64,000 bases of DNA from Selaginella tamariscina (GCA_003024785.1 PUQB01000061.1:208501-272500); one strand, 5' to 3'. Positions 13,401-26,199 are shown, counted from the stretch's first letter. Notes: generated by a model not told the origin, from the letters alone. Translations and numbers: made by a program.

Positions 13401-15030
13401 ATGTTTATATATATAATGATTATTATATGATTTGTTATAATGAAAGAAATTAATCTTTAACACTTGTAAAAAGAAGAAGAATAAATTAAATATGTTTAAT
13501 GAAATAAATGAGTTTTATTTGTGTGGTCTTCATAAAAAAAAGAAAAAAATGTCTTTGTGCTCTTCATTAAGAAAAAATAATATATACTAGTATGTTACTC
13601 ATCCATTTGATTGAAACCACAATAAAAATTATTTATTTATTTAGTTAATTTCATATGTTTTCTCTATATATATACATGTGTTATATATAATATTCACTAT
13701 AACCAAACAAAGTAGAAATAACATAAATTTTACATATAAAATAACTTACATATATATGTATGTATAGAGAAAAGTAATATATATTATTATGCTATATAGA
13801 ACACAGATACATATATTTACCTAACTTTAAATATTCAATAACATGTATTCTTTTTTATCTTAAACTAACAAAGTTGACAACAAATGTATATGTCTAATTA
13901 TTTTCATTTTCTTCTACATAAAATGTGTGTGCACCTATTATGTACATATATACGTGTGTGTAGAAAAATATGCATATATAAGAGATAAATATATATTTGT
14001 GACGGTTAAGAAACTCGAAAATCTGATGTGCTAATTTTTTCACCATAAATTCTTTTTTTAAGGACTAAATGATTTATAAAATTTGTATAATTCGAAACCT
14101 CTTCAGTTCCTTAACCATACATATAAAATATAATTATGTTAAACATATGTATGTGTTATATATAATATTCATTACAAATAGAGAAAACCAAAAATATCGT
14201 TGATATAAGTTTTTAATATACCATAAACTATTTACATGTTCATATATATTTTTAAAAATCTAAATATATATATGTTTCACGACCTTTCAAGCGCAAGAAT
14301 TTTTTTTACTTTATTGTAGAACTACTGTAATTTAATAATAATTAGTATATAATTTATATTTATTATAATGGATATGTGATTTGTTATATAATAGACAATG
14401 ACAAATTATTATCTAAAAATAGTTTATAAATTTTAATATAAACTAGTAATTAACTTTAATAAATTAACGATGATACATGTACTTATAATAAATAAAAGAA
14501 AAAACAAAATGAGTTTTAAGATAAAAACGTATAATAGAAAGACTTTAAATTTTGAATTATAAATATAAATTAATTAAAAGGTATAAATTAAAAATAAAGT
14601 GATGTTTTGGTCTTTCAGTATCATTTAAAATTACTTTATATCATATAAAATATTATTTTTATAGGTTATTAATTTACAAAGCATAAACAAAATAAAAAAT
14701 AATAGAACTTAGCCCAAACCAGGAATATAATGTCATACGTAATCTATTCTAAATAATTATTGTTATAATATATACAAACTTAATATCTCTTAGATATACA
14801 TAAGTTGATCTCATTTGTAATAGTATGATATCACTTCTAAAATGAAGTTATAATAAAGTGTTACATTTTATCCCACCAAAAGAATATTTTCTAACTTGAT
14901 TTTAGTAAATACAATGAGAAAAAAAATTAAATTCTATATAAAAATATATATATTTACATGCTCTGTTAAAATTATAATACTTACTATATACAATATAATG
15001 TACTATGAAAACACTGTGTAACATAACAGG
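10480..15030. other. AT-rich intergenic DNA, 4.5 kb, duplicated at 34560-39030
   Basis: No gene, RNA gene or long repeat array recognised. The block is extremely poor in G and C, and only short frames with low-complexity translation are open. It is a collinear copy of 34560-39030 with scattered indels, which shows it belonged to the segmental duplication. Parts near 13750-14200 also resemble the AT-rich repeat around 6600-7140. Confidence 0.7.
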
Positions 15031-17440
15031 ATGTCCCAAGACATTTATAAGCATGCGACGAATGAAACAAAGACCGAATAGAGAACACTGGTTGCTCAGT
15101 TAAAAAAATGTTGTAAAACAAAAGATTTGGAAGGAGGCAAAGACTTACATTCTAATGTAATACAGGCAGGCTGTCAAAGAAACAAATATGTTGCCCACAC
15201 ACTCGTCTCCATGTACTGCAAATGCGGTAGCATGAAGGATGCTCAATACGTGTTTGAGAACATGGTCCGGCATGACGTTGTTTCATGGACAACCTTAATA
15301 CCTGGATACGTGGAGAATGGGGAAAGCTCTGTAGCTTTGGATGTGTTTGTTGGCATCCATGGACTGTCTCCCAGACAGTGTTACATTTATTTCTGCACTC
15401 AAGGCATGTGCCGGCTTGACTAGACAGTCGGACGAGAAGGCATGTCTGGAGACGGAGATGGCCATTCATAAACAAGCTAGAGAATATGGCTTTGAGAAAG
15501 AGATGTTTGTGGCAAGCACCTTGGTAGATATGTACAGAAAATGCGGGAGCATGAAGTACGCCCGGGACGTCTTTGAGAGGATAAAGGATCACGATGTTGT
15601 TTCGTGGTCTGCTTTGATCCTTGGATACGTGGATAATGGTGAAAACCTTCTTGCTCTGGAGGTGTTCAACAGCATGGAGTGTGCACCCGATAGCTTTACC
15701 TTTGTTGCTGCACTCAAGGCATGTTCTCAGACAGAGAAGAAGTTATGTCTAGAGAACGGGATGGTCAGCCATAGACAAGCCAGAGAACACGGGTGTGATG
15801 AACACGTATATGTATCAAACGCCTATAGCAAATGCGGCAGCATGAGGGATGCTCGGAGTGTTTTTGAGAGAATGACCCACCATGATGTTGTTTCCTGGAA
15901 CTCTTTAACGATTGGATACGTGGAGAATGAGGAGTGTTTGGTTGCTTTGGATATGTTTGTAAGCATGGACTGTAAGCCGGACGGCTTCACATTTGCTGCT
16001 GCACTCAAGGCGTGTAGTGGATATCTAGAGAAGGGAATGGCTATTCATCAGCGAGCTAGAGAGTGCGGGTTGGAAAGACGTGTTTGTGGCAAGCACCTTG
16101 GTGGACATGTATAGTAAGTGTGGGATCATGCAAGAGGCCCGAGATGTGTTTGAGAGAATGGTCCAGTGGGATGTCGTTTCCTGGACAGCTTTGATCCTTG
16201 GATACGTGGAAATGGGGAGTGCTCTGTGGCTTTAGATGTGTTCAAAAGTATGAACTGTTTACCAAACAGCTTCACAGTTGTTGCTGCTCTCAAGGCATGT
16301 GCGGGCCTAGCAAATGAGAAACAGTCGGACAAGAAAGCATTGCTAAAGATAGCGATGGCGATTCATAGGCTAGCGAGAGAGCTCGGGTTTGATAAACACG
16401 TATTTGTGGGAAACACACTTGTAGACATGTATAGAAAGTGCGGAAGCATGCGGGACGCTCTGTTTGTCTTTGAAAACATGCTCGAGCACGATGTTGTTTC
16501 CTGGACTGCTTTAATCCTTGGATACGTGGAGAATGGGGAGTGTTTTTTAGCTTTGGAGATGTTTAACTGGAGTGTGCACCCGATGGTTTCATAACTCAAG
16601 GGCTGCTTGGGAACTATAGAAAGGGGATGGCCATACATACACATTGCATAGAGCGTGGTTTTCATAAAGACGTATATGTGGCAACCACCTTGGTGGATAT
16701 GTACAGCAAGTGTGGGAGCATGCAGGACGCGAGATGTGTCTTCGATTGCATGTTTAAACACGTGTCTCCTGGAACTCTCTAATGCTTGGATACGTGGAGA
16801 ACAGGGAGTTTTGGTCGGCTTTAGATGTGTTTGGGACCATGAATTGTGCACCGGACTGTGTTACATTTGTTGGTGTACTCAAGGCGTGTGCCGGTATATG
16901 AGCGTCCGATATCATAGAGAGGATACACGATAGAATGAGATAGTTGCGACTTGTTTAGTGGATTGCTATGGGAAGTCTGGAAAGATGGATGCTGCTGAAG
17001 AGGTCTTCAATAGAATGCATACTCGTGAGATAGTGCCTTGGAATGCCTTGCTTGGAGGATACACCTCGGACATATTGAAAGTGTTTAGTGTAGTGAAGAG
17101 GATGCAGGAAAGTGATATACAAATGAACAGTGTGACAATGTTGTTAGTTCTTACAGCGTGTAGTCATGCAGGGATGGTGGAAGACGGTCTAAACTACTTC
17201 AACTCTATGTCGGAATACGGTCTCAGCCCGAGTGTGGAGCATTATACATGTATGGTTGACATGTTGGCCGAGCAAACAGGCTACAAGAAGCGTTATCACT
17301 TGTGAGGAGCATGCCCTTTGAAGACAGTCATGTGTGGATGAGTTTGTTAGCAGCATGTAGAAGATGGAACATATGGAGATTGCCACGGTTGCATTTCATG
17401 CATTGCAGGACAAAGAAGATGTAGCGGTGCCTACATGTTG
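15031..17440 (+). pseudogene. PLS-type pentatricopeptide repeat protein, decayed, copy A
   Basis: A single-exon tandem series of PPR motifs of the kind that binds RNA in plastids or mitochondria for editing or processing. Repeated words are MYRKCGSM, HDVVSW, LILGYVENGE and FVAALKACAG; roughly five to six P-L-S triplets can be counted between 15100 and 17300. The end (about 16950-17440) reads as the last repeats plus an E-like tail (LTACSHAGMVEDGLNYF, then SMPFEDSHVWMSLLAACR). No DYW domain follows. The frame starts at ATG 15031 but meets TAG at 15076-15078, where copy B keeps TGG, and shifts at least near 15350, 16090, 16570 and 16760. It lies just upstream of, and convergent with, the transporter fragment on the other strand. 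Confidence 0.85.
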
Positions 17441-17492
17441 ATGGGAAACATTATAAGAACACACACACGCACGCACATGCAAACACGTACGT

Positions 17493-18277
17493 TTTGAAAC
17501 TACTTCGCGATCGACAATACAACGAGTACAAGAGCGCCTGAACCCCAAAAGAGTGACGCAGCATTTCCCGCAATCTCTTTAAGAAGGAACATTCCCCACA
17601 AACCGGCAACCAGTATTCCACATTGCATTCTGTAACATTAAATCAGTAAAAATATATAAACTTACGGAGTCGGAGTCGGACAGGAGCTCGGACTTGATCT
17701 CGGACTGGACTCGAGCTCGGACTCGGACTCAAGCTCGGACAGGAGCTCGGACTCGGACTGACTACATGGGATATGACACCATATATCCAACATACATAAT
17801 TCCCAAAATGCTGAGAGAAATAAAAAATAATTTAATAGTAATATAAATTTATATAAAAAACCAACCTATGTTCATACAATCCCAGATTAATCCCAGAAGC
17901 TGCAGCAACCTTTGGGTTAAAAGATGGCCATGCATGAGATGCAGATAAGTAAGGAAGAACGGTAACGATTGGTGCAAAAATGAGTACTCCAATTCCAAAC
18001 GACGGTAGGAGATATGCTAATCCCTGTTTAATTAAATTTAATCTTTTATAATATTATTAATCAAAATTTACTCTAGCTGTTGATCGCGCTCTTGTCATTG
18101 GCAGCTGCAAGTACATGAGCAAAATGAGTATAGTATAATATATATAAAATGCCATAATTAACCCTCCAAGCATTCCTGCCAAGACCGCTGCCAGAACTCC
18201 ACATGTGAAGTTATCACCCACTCTGCTTTCCCCGCTCTCAAGCAAAGATTAAAAAAAACAAACTTAGTTTTTACTTT
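17493..18277 (-). pseudogene. 3' fragment of TMEM144-like transporter gene, copy A
   Basis: Matches the last five exons of the intact-looking gene at 40803-42708. Recognisable pieces are RVGDNFTCGVLAAVLAG (about 18220-18170), LPMTRARSTAR (about 18108-18075), YLLPSFGIGVLIFAPIVTVL (within about 18020-17885), and the terminal exon with AGLWGMFLLKEIAGNAAS (about 17630-17500). A codon has been inserted in the FGIGV exon, part of the exon encoding SGIVWNIG and most of GNALSILG are lost, and an extra CGGACT-rich tandem run lies in the last intron (about 17668-17760). The upstream exons are absent because the duplication ends at 18277. Confidence 0.75.
17668..17760. repeat. CTCGGACT hexamer/octamer tandem run
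   Basis: A run of imperfect short repeats built from ctcggact and gagctcgga, placed in the last intron of the transporter fragment. The homologous intron near 40979-41004 holds only four units (actcgg), so the array has grown or shrunk since duplication. Confidence 0.7.
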
Positions 18278-19823
18278 GATCCTCCTTGCCGACTGTTACC
18301 GTGACCCTGTAACCGGCAAGCGTAACTAAAGACGCAGTTGAAGCTACTCTAGGTTAGTATGCGTGTTACACCTATACACACACGCATATATGTATGCATA
18401 TATATGCAGGGGGACTGAAGATGTGGATATGTGGCATTGTACAATATACCAACTTAGTTGGAACAGCCATCGGTTACACAATCACTGAATCAATCAGCAT
18501 GGTGTAAGTTTAATATATATAGAACAATAGTAACTTATATTTGTGATTGGGCATAACAAAACGTGTATTTTCTCTTCTGCAGTGCTATCAGCAGGTCAGA
18601 TTGTTTCCATCAAAGGGGACAAGCATCACCCTGCCTTGTCTCCAACTATCCGTACATGGCCGTGTTCGGTGCCGTACAGATCGTCCTGTCCCAGATACCC
18701 GACTTTAGTCGTATATGGTGGCTTTCCATAGTTGCAGCAATTATGTCCTTCTCCTACTCGTTCATTGGCCTCGGTCTCGGCATTGCCAAAGCATTCGGTG
18801 TGTAAACACCCAGACATACATATGTATAACACCCACATAGATAATATATATGGTTCCTTTATTACAGAACCAGGGCATTCACATGGGACAGCTACTGGCG
18901 TGGGCATCTCTCGGGGATTCATAAAATGTGGCAAGTATTTCAAGCTCTTGGAAATGTTGCATTCGCATACTCTCAATGATCCTTATAGAAATCCAGGTAA
19001 GTGCACACGCACACACATACACATACACACACACAACAATGTGTGTGTGTGTGTGTGTGTGTGTTAAGAGTGATAGTTACAGGACACATTGAAATCGCCA
19101 CCACCAGAGAATGAAACAATGAAGAAGGCAACGTTAAGAGGAGTAATTACCACTACTCTCTTCTACATGTCCGTTGGATGCTTTGGATATTCCGCCTTTG
19201 GAAATGATGCTCCGGGGAATCTCCTCACTGGCTTTGGCTTCTATAATCCATTCTGGCTCGTTGACTTTGCAAATGCCTGCATTGTAGTTCACCTCGTTGG
19301 TGCTTATCAAGTATGTAGTAGTGTGTGTGTGTGTGCGTGCACGTGTGTGTGTACTTATCATTCTGATAATGTACACACGCACACACACTGAGTCTTTCAA
19401 AAACAGGTGTACTGCCAGCCAGTGTTCGCGTACATAGAGAGTTGGGCATCGAACAGAGGGCCGAAGAGCAGATTCATAAACAACGAGCACAAGGTCACCA
19501 TACCGCTCATGAGCAACATGAGATTTAACATGTTTCAATTCATATGGAGGACATCGTTTGTTATAGTGACGACGATCGCATCGATGGTCCTTCCGTTCTT
19601 CAATGACATCCTCAGACTACTCGGAGCTATGGCTTTCTGGCTGCTCACTGTATACTTGCCGATTAAAATGTATATCAAGCAGAAGAATGTACTCAAATGG
19701 TCGAGGAAGTGGATTGGATTGACGACACTCGATTCTGTTTGTTTACTTGTCTCTATTGCAGCTGGCCTTGGATCAGTAGAAGGCATTCTTCAGGACCTCA
19801 AGAGCTACACTCCCTTTAAGTAA
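18278..19823 (+). pseudogene. Amino acid permease (AAAP family), 5'-truncated, copy A
   Basis: C-terminal two thirds of a plant amino acid permease, a proton-coupled plasma membrane importer. Exons by splice sites: about 18281-18353 (LLADCYRDPVTGKRN), 18411-18503 (CGIVQYTNLVGTAIGYTITE), 18583-18797 (YPYMAVFGAVQIVLSQIPDF), 18868-18996, 19083-19310 (TLRGVITTTLFYMSVGCFGY) and 19407-19823 (VYCQPVFAYIE to YTPFK, stop). The beginning of the gene is missing: sequence homologous to another locus stops at 18277. The first exon is broken after GKRN, and exon 4 lacks four bases in the FAYSFSMILIEIQ codons that the inverted copy keeps. Introns contain long GT and CA runs. It is therefore a pseudogene fragment, although its last two exons are clean. 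Confidence 0.85.
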
Positions 19824-21270
19824 CAGTGTAACACTGCATGTATACGTTTTAAAATTTGTATAATTTATTTGGTTAATGATTTACTAATGCTTAAATTAAA
19901 TCTAGATTCTTAAGAATATGTTCGAATGCACAGATTAATCAGTTTATTTTTATTTAAAACTTCCTTAGAGGTGATGGATTAATAATAAATCTCTTAATTT
20001 TATTTTTTGATATGGGAGTTGCTTCCGTGAATTTGAACAAAACACTCAAGAGTGATTAAACAAAACAAATCAAAATTATATGAAATATCTTTTACTACTT
20101 TGATGAACTCAATATTTTAACGGTCAAGATTTGTTTATAGATTGTGAATGTGAAGGTTTATTTATGTATATAATACGTTTTTATATATGTTTACATAAAT
20201 AATAAGCAAGGTAACAAAACATATTGACGAGTTAAATCTTAAATTAGAGAAATATAGTAGACACTGTGATGATGATGAATATATTAAGAATATGATAAGT
20301 AGTATTGCGATGAATATCTTATAATGGGCTCTTTAATTTGAGTTTTGTGCTGGTTTTCTTAAAATTAATATAATATTTTTATAAGGTTCAAAAATAAATA
20401 TTTTATATTCCTATACAATTCTCATATTTTGCAACTTAAATTAAAAATCTCTATATTAATATTTTCTTTGTACTTGTATGTACATTTATATATTATAATT
20501 ACATATTATTTTAGTAACGAGAAAGACTTCATTTACGACTTTAATTGCAGTTAATTTTCCTTGTATGGACGGATTTATCTTAGTCACTAATTTGAAATAT
20601 TTTAAAATTGTATTAAAATAAATAAAAAAGAAAAACTTAAGAAAAGGGAAGAATTTTAAAAAGAGGAACATCAAATACATTCTTATAATAAAGTAGAAAA
20701 AATTCTTACAATTGAAAGATTATAAAAAGGTATGTACTTACATAATATACACATATATAATTTAGTTTTGTAAAACTATATATGAATATGTAAATAATTT
20801 ATTGTATATTAAAAACTTATATTAATGATATTTCTGATTTGGTTTACTTTTAATGAATATTATATATAACACATACATACGTTGACATTGTTACAATGGG
20901 GTGGTGTTCCAAGGCTTGGGAGCGTGTTTCTGAAATAGTACACCGTGCCCCATTGTATCACACATAATAGGAATGTGCTCGTTGCCACATATGGATTGGT
21001 TTAAGATTTTTATGGAACATTCTATTTTATGGACAATATTCTCCCCTCTTAACTTTTTGAGACGTCGTCGTGGTACGGCCGCTTTGCATGGATTGTTCCC
21101 AAATGGGAATGTTTCCGCTGACTTGAGTTACACTCTATATGTATGTGTAGCAAGAATTGAAGACCATATAAATTTTATAAATCATTTAATCTTAAAAAAA
21201 AATTAAATTGGCACATTTGACTTTTAAATTTCTTAACTATTGCAAGTGATAATAAAAGTCCCAGGTACAT
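19824..21270. repeat. Repeat family R, copy 2, downstream of the permease
   Basis: No gene seen. From 19936 to 21255 this is a direct copy of 1684-3260 and an inverted copy of about 27800-29222. The inverted match continues leftwards without a break through 19824-19935 into the permease gene, so here the repeat is part of a larger inverted duplication. Confidence 0.7.
20893..20956. repeat. 64-bp element with 9-bp perfect inverted ends
   Basis: The block opens with acaatgggg and closes with ccccattgt, with weaker pairing continuing inward (tggtgt against acaccg). A diverged version lies at about 2608-2672. The G+C content is well above its surroundings. It may be a tiny MITE or the end of a DNA transposon. 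Confidence 0.4.
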
Positions 21271-21428
21271 CTGAATCTTTACCGCCAGCGTGACCATCGA
21301 GTGCAATCAACTGAAGAGTCAAACGACGAGTGTCCAAGTGAAGAGTCAAGCGATGATTGTATATAAAACATCATATATATAACAGATAGAGACACATACA
21401 CATACGCAGAGAGAGGGATCGTATTTAA

Positions 21429-22473
21429 TGAAAGGAAATGGAGAAATTGCGGGTGACTTGGAGAACTTGTTAGAGGCAGAAGAGGAGGACGAGACGAACG
21501 CGGCTTCAAAGAAAGAAAAGAAGGATAATCTAAGAGGATTAGGGGCCCGTAGAAGGGCACAGCAGGCTCAGCTTGAAGAAGATTTAGAAGATGAAGCTGC
21601 TGAGGTACATCGTATGCCCATGGAAGGTAATATATACCTTTTTGTATAATTGCATTACGTATACATGTATCTTGCACATGTATATTTCTCATATATATGT
21701 GCATATGTATGTGAGTGTGTTTATATATATATATATGTATAGAGAGAGAGAGAGAGTGTACGTGGCAGACGATGAAGCGGAGGAAGAAGAGCAAAGAGAG
21801 AAGGAAGGGGAAGAGAATAAGAACAACAAAAAGGCACCAATTATGAATCGTGTGGTTAATCCTCCTGTAGTTGTTCCTGCCACTTTGAAAACTGGTGTAA
21901 AAAAGAAGATCAAGTACCTCAAACGTACTATTATGGTGAACAATCCCGATGGCACTAGGACTCCGAAGGTTATAATGACCAAGGATCCTATTGAGGTATG
22001 TAAAGTATACACACTCTATACACACATGGGCATGCTATATATCAGCTTATTGCATATAAATGTGTTTGTGTAGGTGGCAAAATTCTTGGAAAGGAAGAAA
22101 CTACTGCAGATGAAAGAGCTGCTGAAGCCTGGAAGTAAATCAAAACCGATTAGAAAGAAGCCGACACCATTATCCGTAAGTATATATGAGTTATATATAC
22201 GTAACGTGTGTTGTGTGTGTGTGTGTGTGTGTGCTATTGTGGTGAATAACTACATATACAAATAATAATTATGTTTAATACATAACAAAGCGGTTTATGC
22301 AGATTGAGAAGCAGAAGCCTGTGATACCAAATGGAGGGGCTATGGAAATTAGGTTGCAACTGCCATCAAGCCAGCCAACAGGCCAAAAGGAATCATCGGA
22401 TGCTGAGGCTGATGGAGACGCAGAGATAGAACAGGATTTGGACAGAGAAAACGAACAGAGTTCTGTCCCCCAA
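21429..22473 (+). pseudogene. TAF1-like gene fragment, copy 3 (best preserved)
   Basis: Four exon-like blocks with good splice signals: about 21429-21626 (GDLENLLEAEEEDETNAASK; LRGLGARRRAQQAQLEEDLE), about 21755-21995 (acidic EAEEEEQREKEGEEN, then LKTGVKKKIKYLKRTIMVNN and KVIMTKDPIE), 22074-22175 (FLERKKLLQMKELLKPGSK), and 22303 to about 22473 (IEKQKPVIPNGGAMEIRLQL; DGDAEIEQDLDRENEQS). All four are open, and the joins keep frame. The layout recalls the central acidic/basic linker of plant TAF1, the large TFIID subunit, but that is memory-based and tentative. No HAT domain, zinc knuckle or bromodomain is in the window, so even this copy is only a piece. It may be transcribed; I cannot tell. 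Confidence 0.45.
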
Positions 22474-22479
22474 GCAAGT

Positions 22480-24376
22480 GTTATGTGTGTATGTACTTGT
22501 GTGTATATACATTTATGATAATGCATGTGCATATAGTTGTGCATGTATACACACTTATAATGAGAATTGTTATAAGTAATTTGCTAATACTATGTGATCC
22601 TAATTATGTTCCACATTAACAATATTGTCTTTTGTACTGGTGTGGGGGTGCGTGTGGTTTATTTGCATGTCTATAATCCATGACGGTACGTTAATTATCT
22701 ATATGCATGTCTATGACTAAAATAGAATACACATACGTTTACTATGCCAAACAGCAAATTGTGTCTATATGTGTATATGTTTACACATGAACTGCCTTAA
22801 CTCACATGTGATATCTAGGAGAGGTAAGCCTTCTTGCACCCTTTTAGCCTTGTCATGCACAACATGAGCAACGTATGTGTCTGTGCGTGTGTTGTCACTG
22901 CTACTTATATAAAAGTGTTATATGTTATTATATGTAGCGTTCTGTTATGTTATACATTATTTCCATGTCGGATAATACATTCTACTTTATTTATAATAAT
23001 TTAAAAAGGACATTAGATATATATTAATTTTTGCATATAGGTGTATATATGTGTTTTTTTATATTAAAATCAAGTTAGAAAATATTCTTTTAACCAATCA
23101 AAATTTAATATTCTAATATAACTTGGGACCCAATACAACATATAATAAAAACAAAAAAAAATTGATTAATTCCCAATAATTCTTGTATTAATTCAAAATA
23201 ATTCTTTTTTCAAGTCCAGGTTTAAAACTATCCTATAGATTAATAATATATTGTGGTAATTATAAGATTAGCCATATTGTAAATATTTCTAGTATCTGTA
23301 AAAAATTCTTTAATCATATGACAAAAATAATCACATTATTAAAACTTCATAATAACAATTTTCAAGCCTTTTAAACAAAATCTTACTTCATTCCATGTAC
23401 TTCTTTTTTATAATTCGTTAATTTCTTATACAATATATATGAATCACTTTGAAAGCTTTAAATCCACAATATGAATATGAAAATAAAATATGTATATTGA
23501 TGTGTCTCACTTTGTTTAAAGAAAATAACATCCAAACTTCTTTTATAATAATAAATAATAATTGTTCATTATTAATACATGACCAATTGAATAATAAAAA
23601 ATATAATACAATTCATGACTCGTACCAAAATTTAATTCATGCACTTTTAATTTAATTTTTTTAGAAACGAATGTTAACTCATATTGTTTGATGGTGGAAT
23701 CTTCATCATTCTTTATACTTTATCCTCTTCCATGTGACAAAAGATTTCTTGCTTTTTCATTTTCATTAAATATCATATAAGTGACTTAAAATTTATTTAT
23801 AAAAGGAAAATTTATCTCCTTATTATTATAGGCCCACAAACATGGGAGGTAATGTTTACAATATCTTTCATTCGCATTTTCAACACCATATTTAAACAAT
23901 ATATAACTTACATTTAATATTTGGAAGTAAAAAAAATATCATTAATGGATTTATTAATGTTAATTTATCTCATTGCAAAATTATTATTATTAATTTTACC
24001 TTAATATATTCTCTCTGTTAATGTGGTCAAAATTTAACAACCTTCGAAAATAAATTATTTAGATATTTACCGGATTAACGTTGCAGATTCGATCTTTATT
24101 TAATTATAATCCATTACATTCTTTAATAATAACGAATGCATCTTTAATTATCATTATTTGAATTACAAGTCTTGATCATTATAATAAATAATATAAAATT
24201 AATATGGAAATGCTTTTGAAATCATAATTGAATTAAAAGAAACACTTACTATAACAAGAACAAAATAATGAGAATTATTAAGAAAAAATAAATATATTAT
24301 GTTACAGCAACACCAAAACAATAGGTATATACATCTAATTATCTTCATTTTTTTCACATAAAACGCATGTGCACCT

Positions 24377-24423
<47 letters not shown>

Positions 24424-24540
24424 GCGTGTAGAAATATGCACATATCAAAGATAAATATATATTAATTTACACACCTATTTTGTTAAAGTCGCATCAAAAA
24501 AATGTCTATGTATTTCCACGTCGCATGAGATCTAGATGCT
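22480..24540. repeat. AT-rich repeat, no gene
   Basis: No coding potential recognised. About 22540-24120 runs in parallel with 4900-6480 and 26200-27790, and its first 700 bases reappear inverted at 1-600. About 24120-24520 is the inverted partner of 2900-3260, after which the copia fragment begins abruptly. A TA run lies at 24381-24410. Confidence 0.65.
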
Positions 24541-24900
24541 TCAGAGGGAGATTTCTCGAGTGTTAACGATGGTCTCACGACTGATCAGGCGAAGGAGTGT
24601 TGAGAGACACACCTAGTCGGAGCACTGCGAGATACGTTGCCCACTCCAAGTGCCTCTAGATGTTTACAGAAAACAGCAGGTGATAGACTTAGTGAATAAA
24701 TTTGCAACCTGATCCTCAGTGGCATTGAGCATCAGCTCCCCACCAAGCACCTGTTCTCTGATGTAATGATACTTGATCTGTATATGCTTTGTCCTGGCGT
24801 GATATCTCGGATTTTCTGAAAGTGCAATAGCAGACTGATTATCCGAGTGAATCAATCGCTAGAAGGCTCCGAACTTGGCGATCCCATACCTCCTGACATC
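24541..24900 (-). mobile_element. Ty1/copia fossil fragment, second copy
   Basis: Same RNase H piece as at 3262-3600 (SDNQSAIALSENP; TEDQVANLFTKS), carried along in the segmental duplication. A few tens of bases beyond the end of the shared part, to about 24530, may derive from the element's terminal repeat. It is dead and very incomplete. Confidence 0.8.
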
Positions 24901-25039
24901 TGCACATAAATATATAGTTCAAAAGACTTACACAAGATGTTAAGTAAGAATAGACGCAAGATATGTAAAATGTCGAGTAACAAACATGTCTACTGATGTA
25001 TCCAATTGCAAGATTTATTCTTGCAGATATATAAATTGC

Positions 25040-25365
25040 TGTGTATCTTTAGAATCCACTTAACTCTGCACTGTATACATAATGATAAGTATACTTACTT
25101 TTCTCTGCTTTTGTGCTGAGGCTGCATACGAGGACCTCTTTCAAACTTGATGCTCAATCCAGCAATAGCAGCCTGTTGGCTAGAAAGCTTTGTAGCAAGT
25201 GTAATCAGTGCAATGAGGCGTAGTCATTTTTACCGGCAACTCAAAATTAACATATCACTGTTTACTGCCCAAATTCGCCTGCATCTCATTTTGCAGAGTG
25301 CAATTCTTTGCCATCTTGTTAGCTTCTCTATCTCCAAATTCGGCAGCACCTACGTAACAAGGTAA
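25040..25365 (-). pseudogene. Exon fragments of an unrecognised coiled-coil-like gene, copy B
   Basis: Counterpart of 3740-4065. The second exon reads LATKLSSQQAAIAGLSIKFE in this copy, a longer open stretch than in copy A, suggesting the ancestral reading. The first exon (AAEFG onward, about 25359-25275) keeps its acceptor. The parent gene is not identified. Confidence 0.4.
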
Positions 25366-25469
25366 CTGTCAATGCTCTCATATATGCCTCCATATATAGT
25401 AATGTAATATAGAAAAACACGCGCACGTACATGTTATATATTTATATATATGAGGCATATATCTTCCGA

Positions 25470-26130
25470 AGTCAGCAAAACTGGTGTAAAAGAAGACCAA
25501 GTACCTCAAACGTAGTGTTATGGTGAACAATCCCGATGGCACTATGACTCCGAAGGTCGAAATGATCAAGGATCCTATTGAGGTATGTAAAGTATACACA
25601 CTCTAACACACATGGGCATGCGATATATCAGCTTATTATATAAATGTATTTGTGTAGGTGGCAAAATACTTGAAGATGAAAGAGCTGCTGAAGCCTGGAA
25701 GTAAATCAAAACCGATTAGAAAGAAGCCGACACCATTATCCGTATGAGCTATATATACATAATGTGTGTGTGTCCAGTTAGAACTCACACGCACATACAC
25801 GAACACACTCTTGCCTCTCAAAGTTTATATTATTTATAGATAATAACTACATATACAAATAATAATGCTAGATATAACATAAAGTGGATACTTGTGTTAT
25901 ATGTTTAATACATAACAAAGCGGTTTATGCAGATTGAGAAGCAGAAGCCTGTGATATCAATGTAGGGGCTATGGAAGTTAGGTTGCAACTGCCATCAAGC
26001 CAGCCAACAGGCCAAAAGGAATCATCGGAGGCTGAGGCTGATGGAGACGTAATTGTGCGAGACATTGAAACAGATATAGAACAGGTTTTGGACAGAGAAA
26101 ACGAACAGAGTTTTGTCCCCCAGCAAGTGT
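25470..26130 (+). pseudogene. TAF1-like gene fragment, copy 4
   Basis: Same truncated form as 4160-4830: exon 2 second half up to a GTATGT donor at about 25584, short exon 3 (about 25658-25743) and exon 4 (about 25931-26130). It lacks the first acidic exon and has small indels of its own, including near KTGVKEDQ, so the frame is lost. Confidence 0.5.
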
Positions 26131-26199
26131 TATGTGTGTATGTACTTGTGTATATACATTTATGATAATGCATGTGCATATAGTACGTATATGTGTATA

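Larger units (their letters stand above)
3262..18277 (+). repeat. Segmental duplication, copy A
   Basis: Fifteen kilobases that recur in the same orientation and order at 24541-41560. The match is continuous by eye in two blocks: 3262-7580 with 24541-28910 (offset about 21.3 kb), and 7600-18277 with about 31640-41560 (offset about 23.3-24 kb). Copy B has an extra 2.7 kb between the blocks. Single-base and short indel differences are scattered through both copies, so the event is not very recent. The right end is sharp: at 18277 homology with copy B stops and amino acid permease sequence begins. Confidence 0.8.

Noticed and set aside
15152-17386. Minus-strand open frames opposite the PPR pseudogene
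   Set aside because: They mirror the repeated PPR motifs and contain no independent domain.
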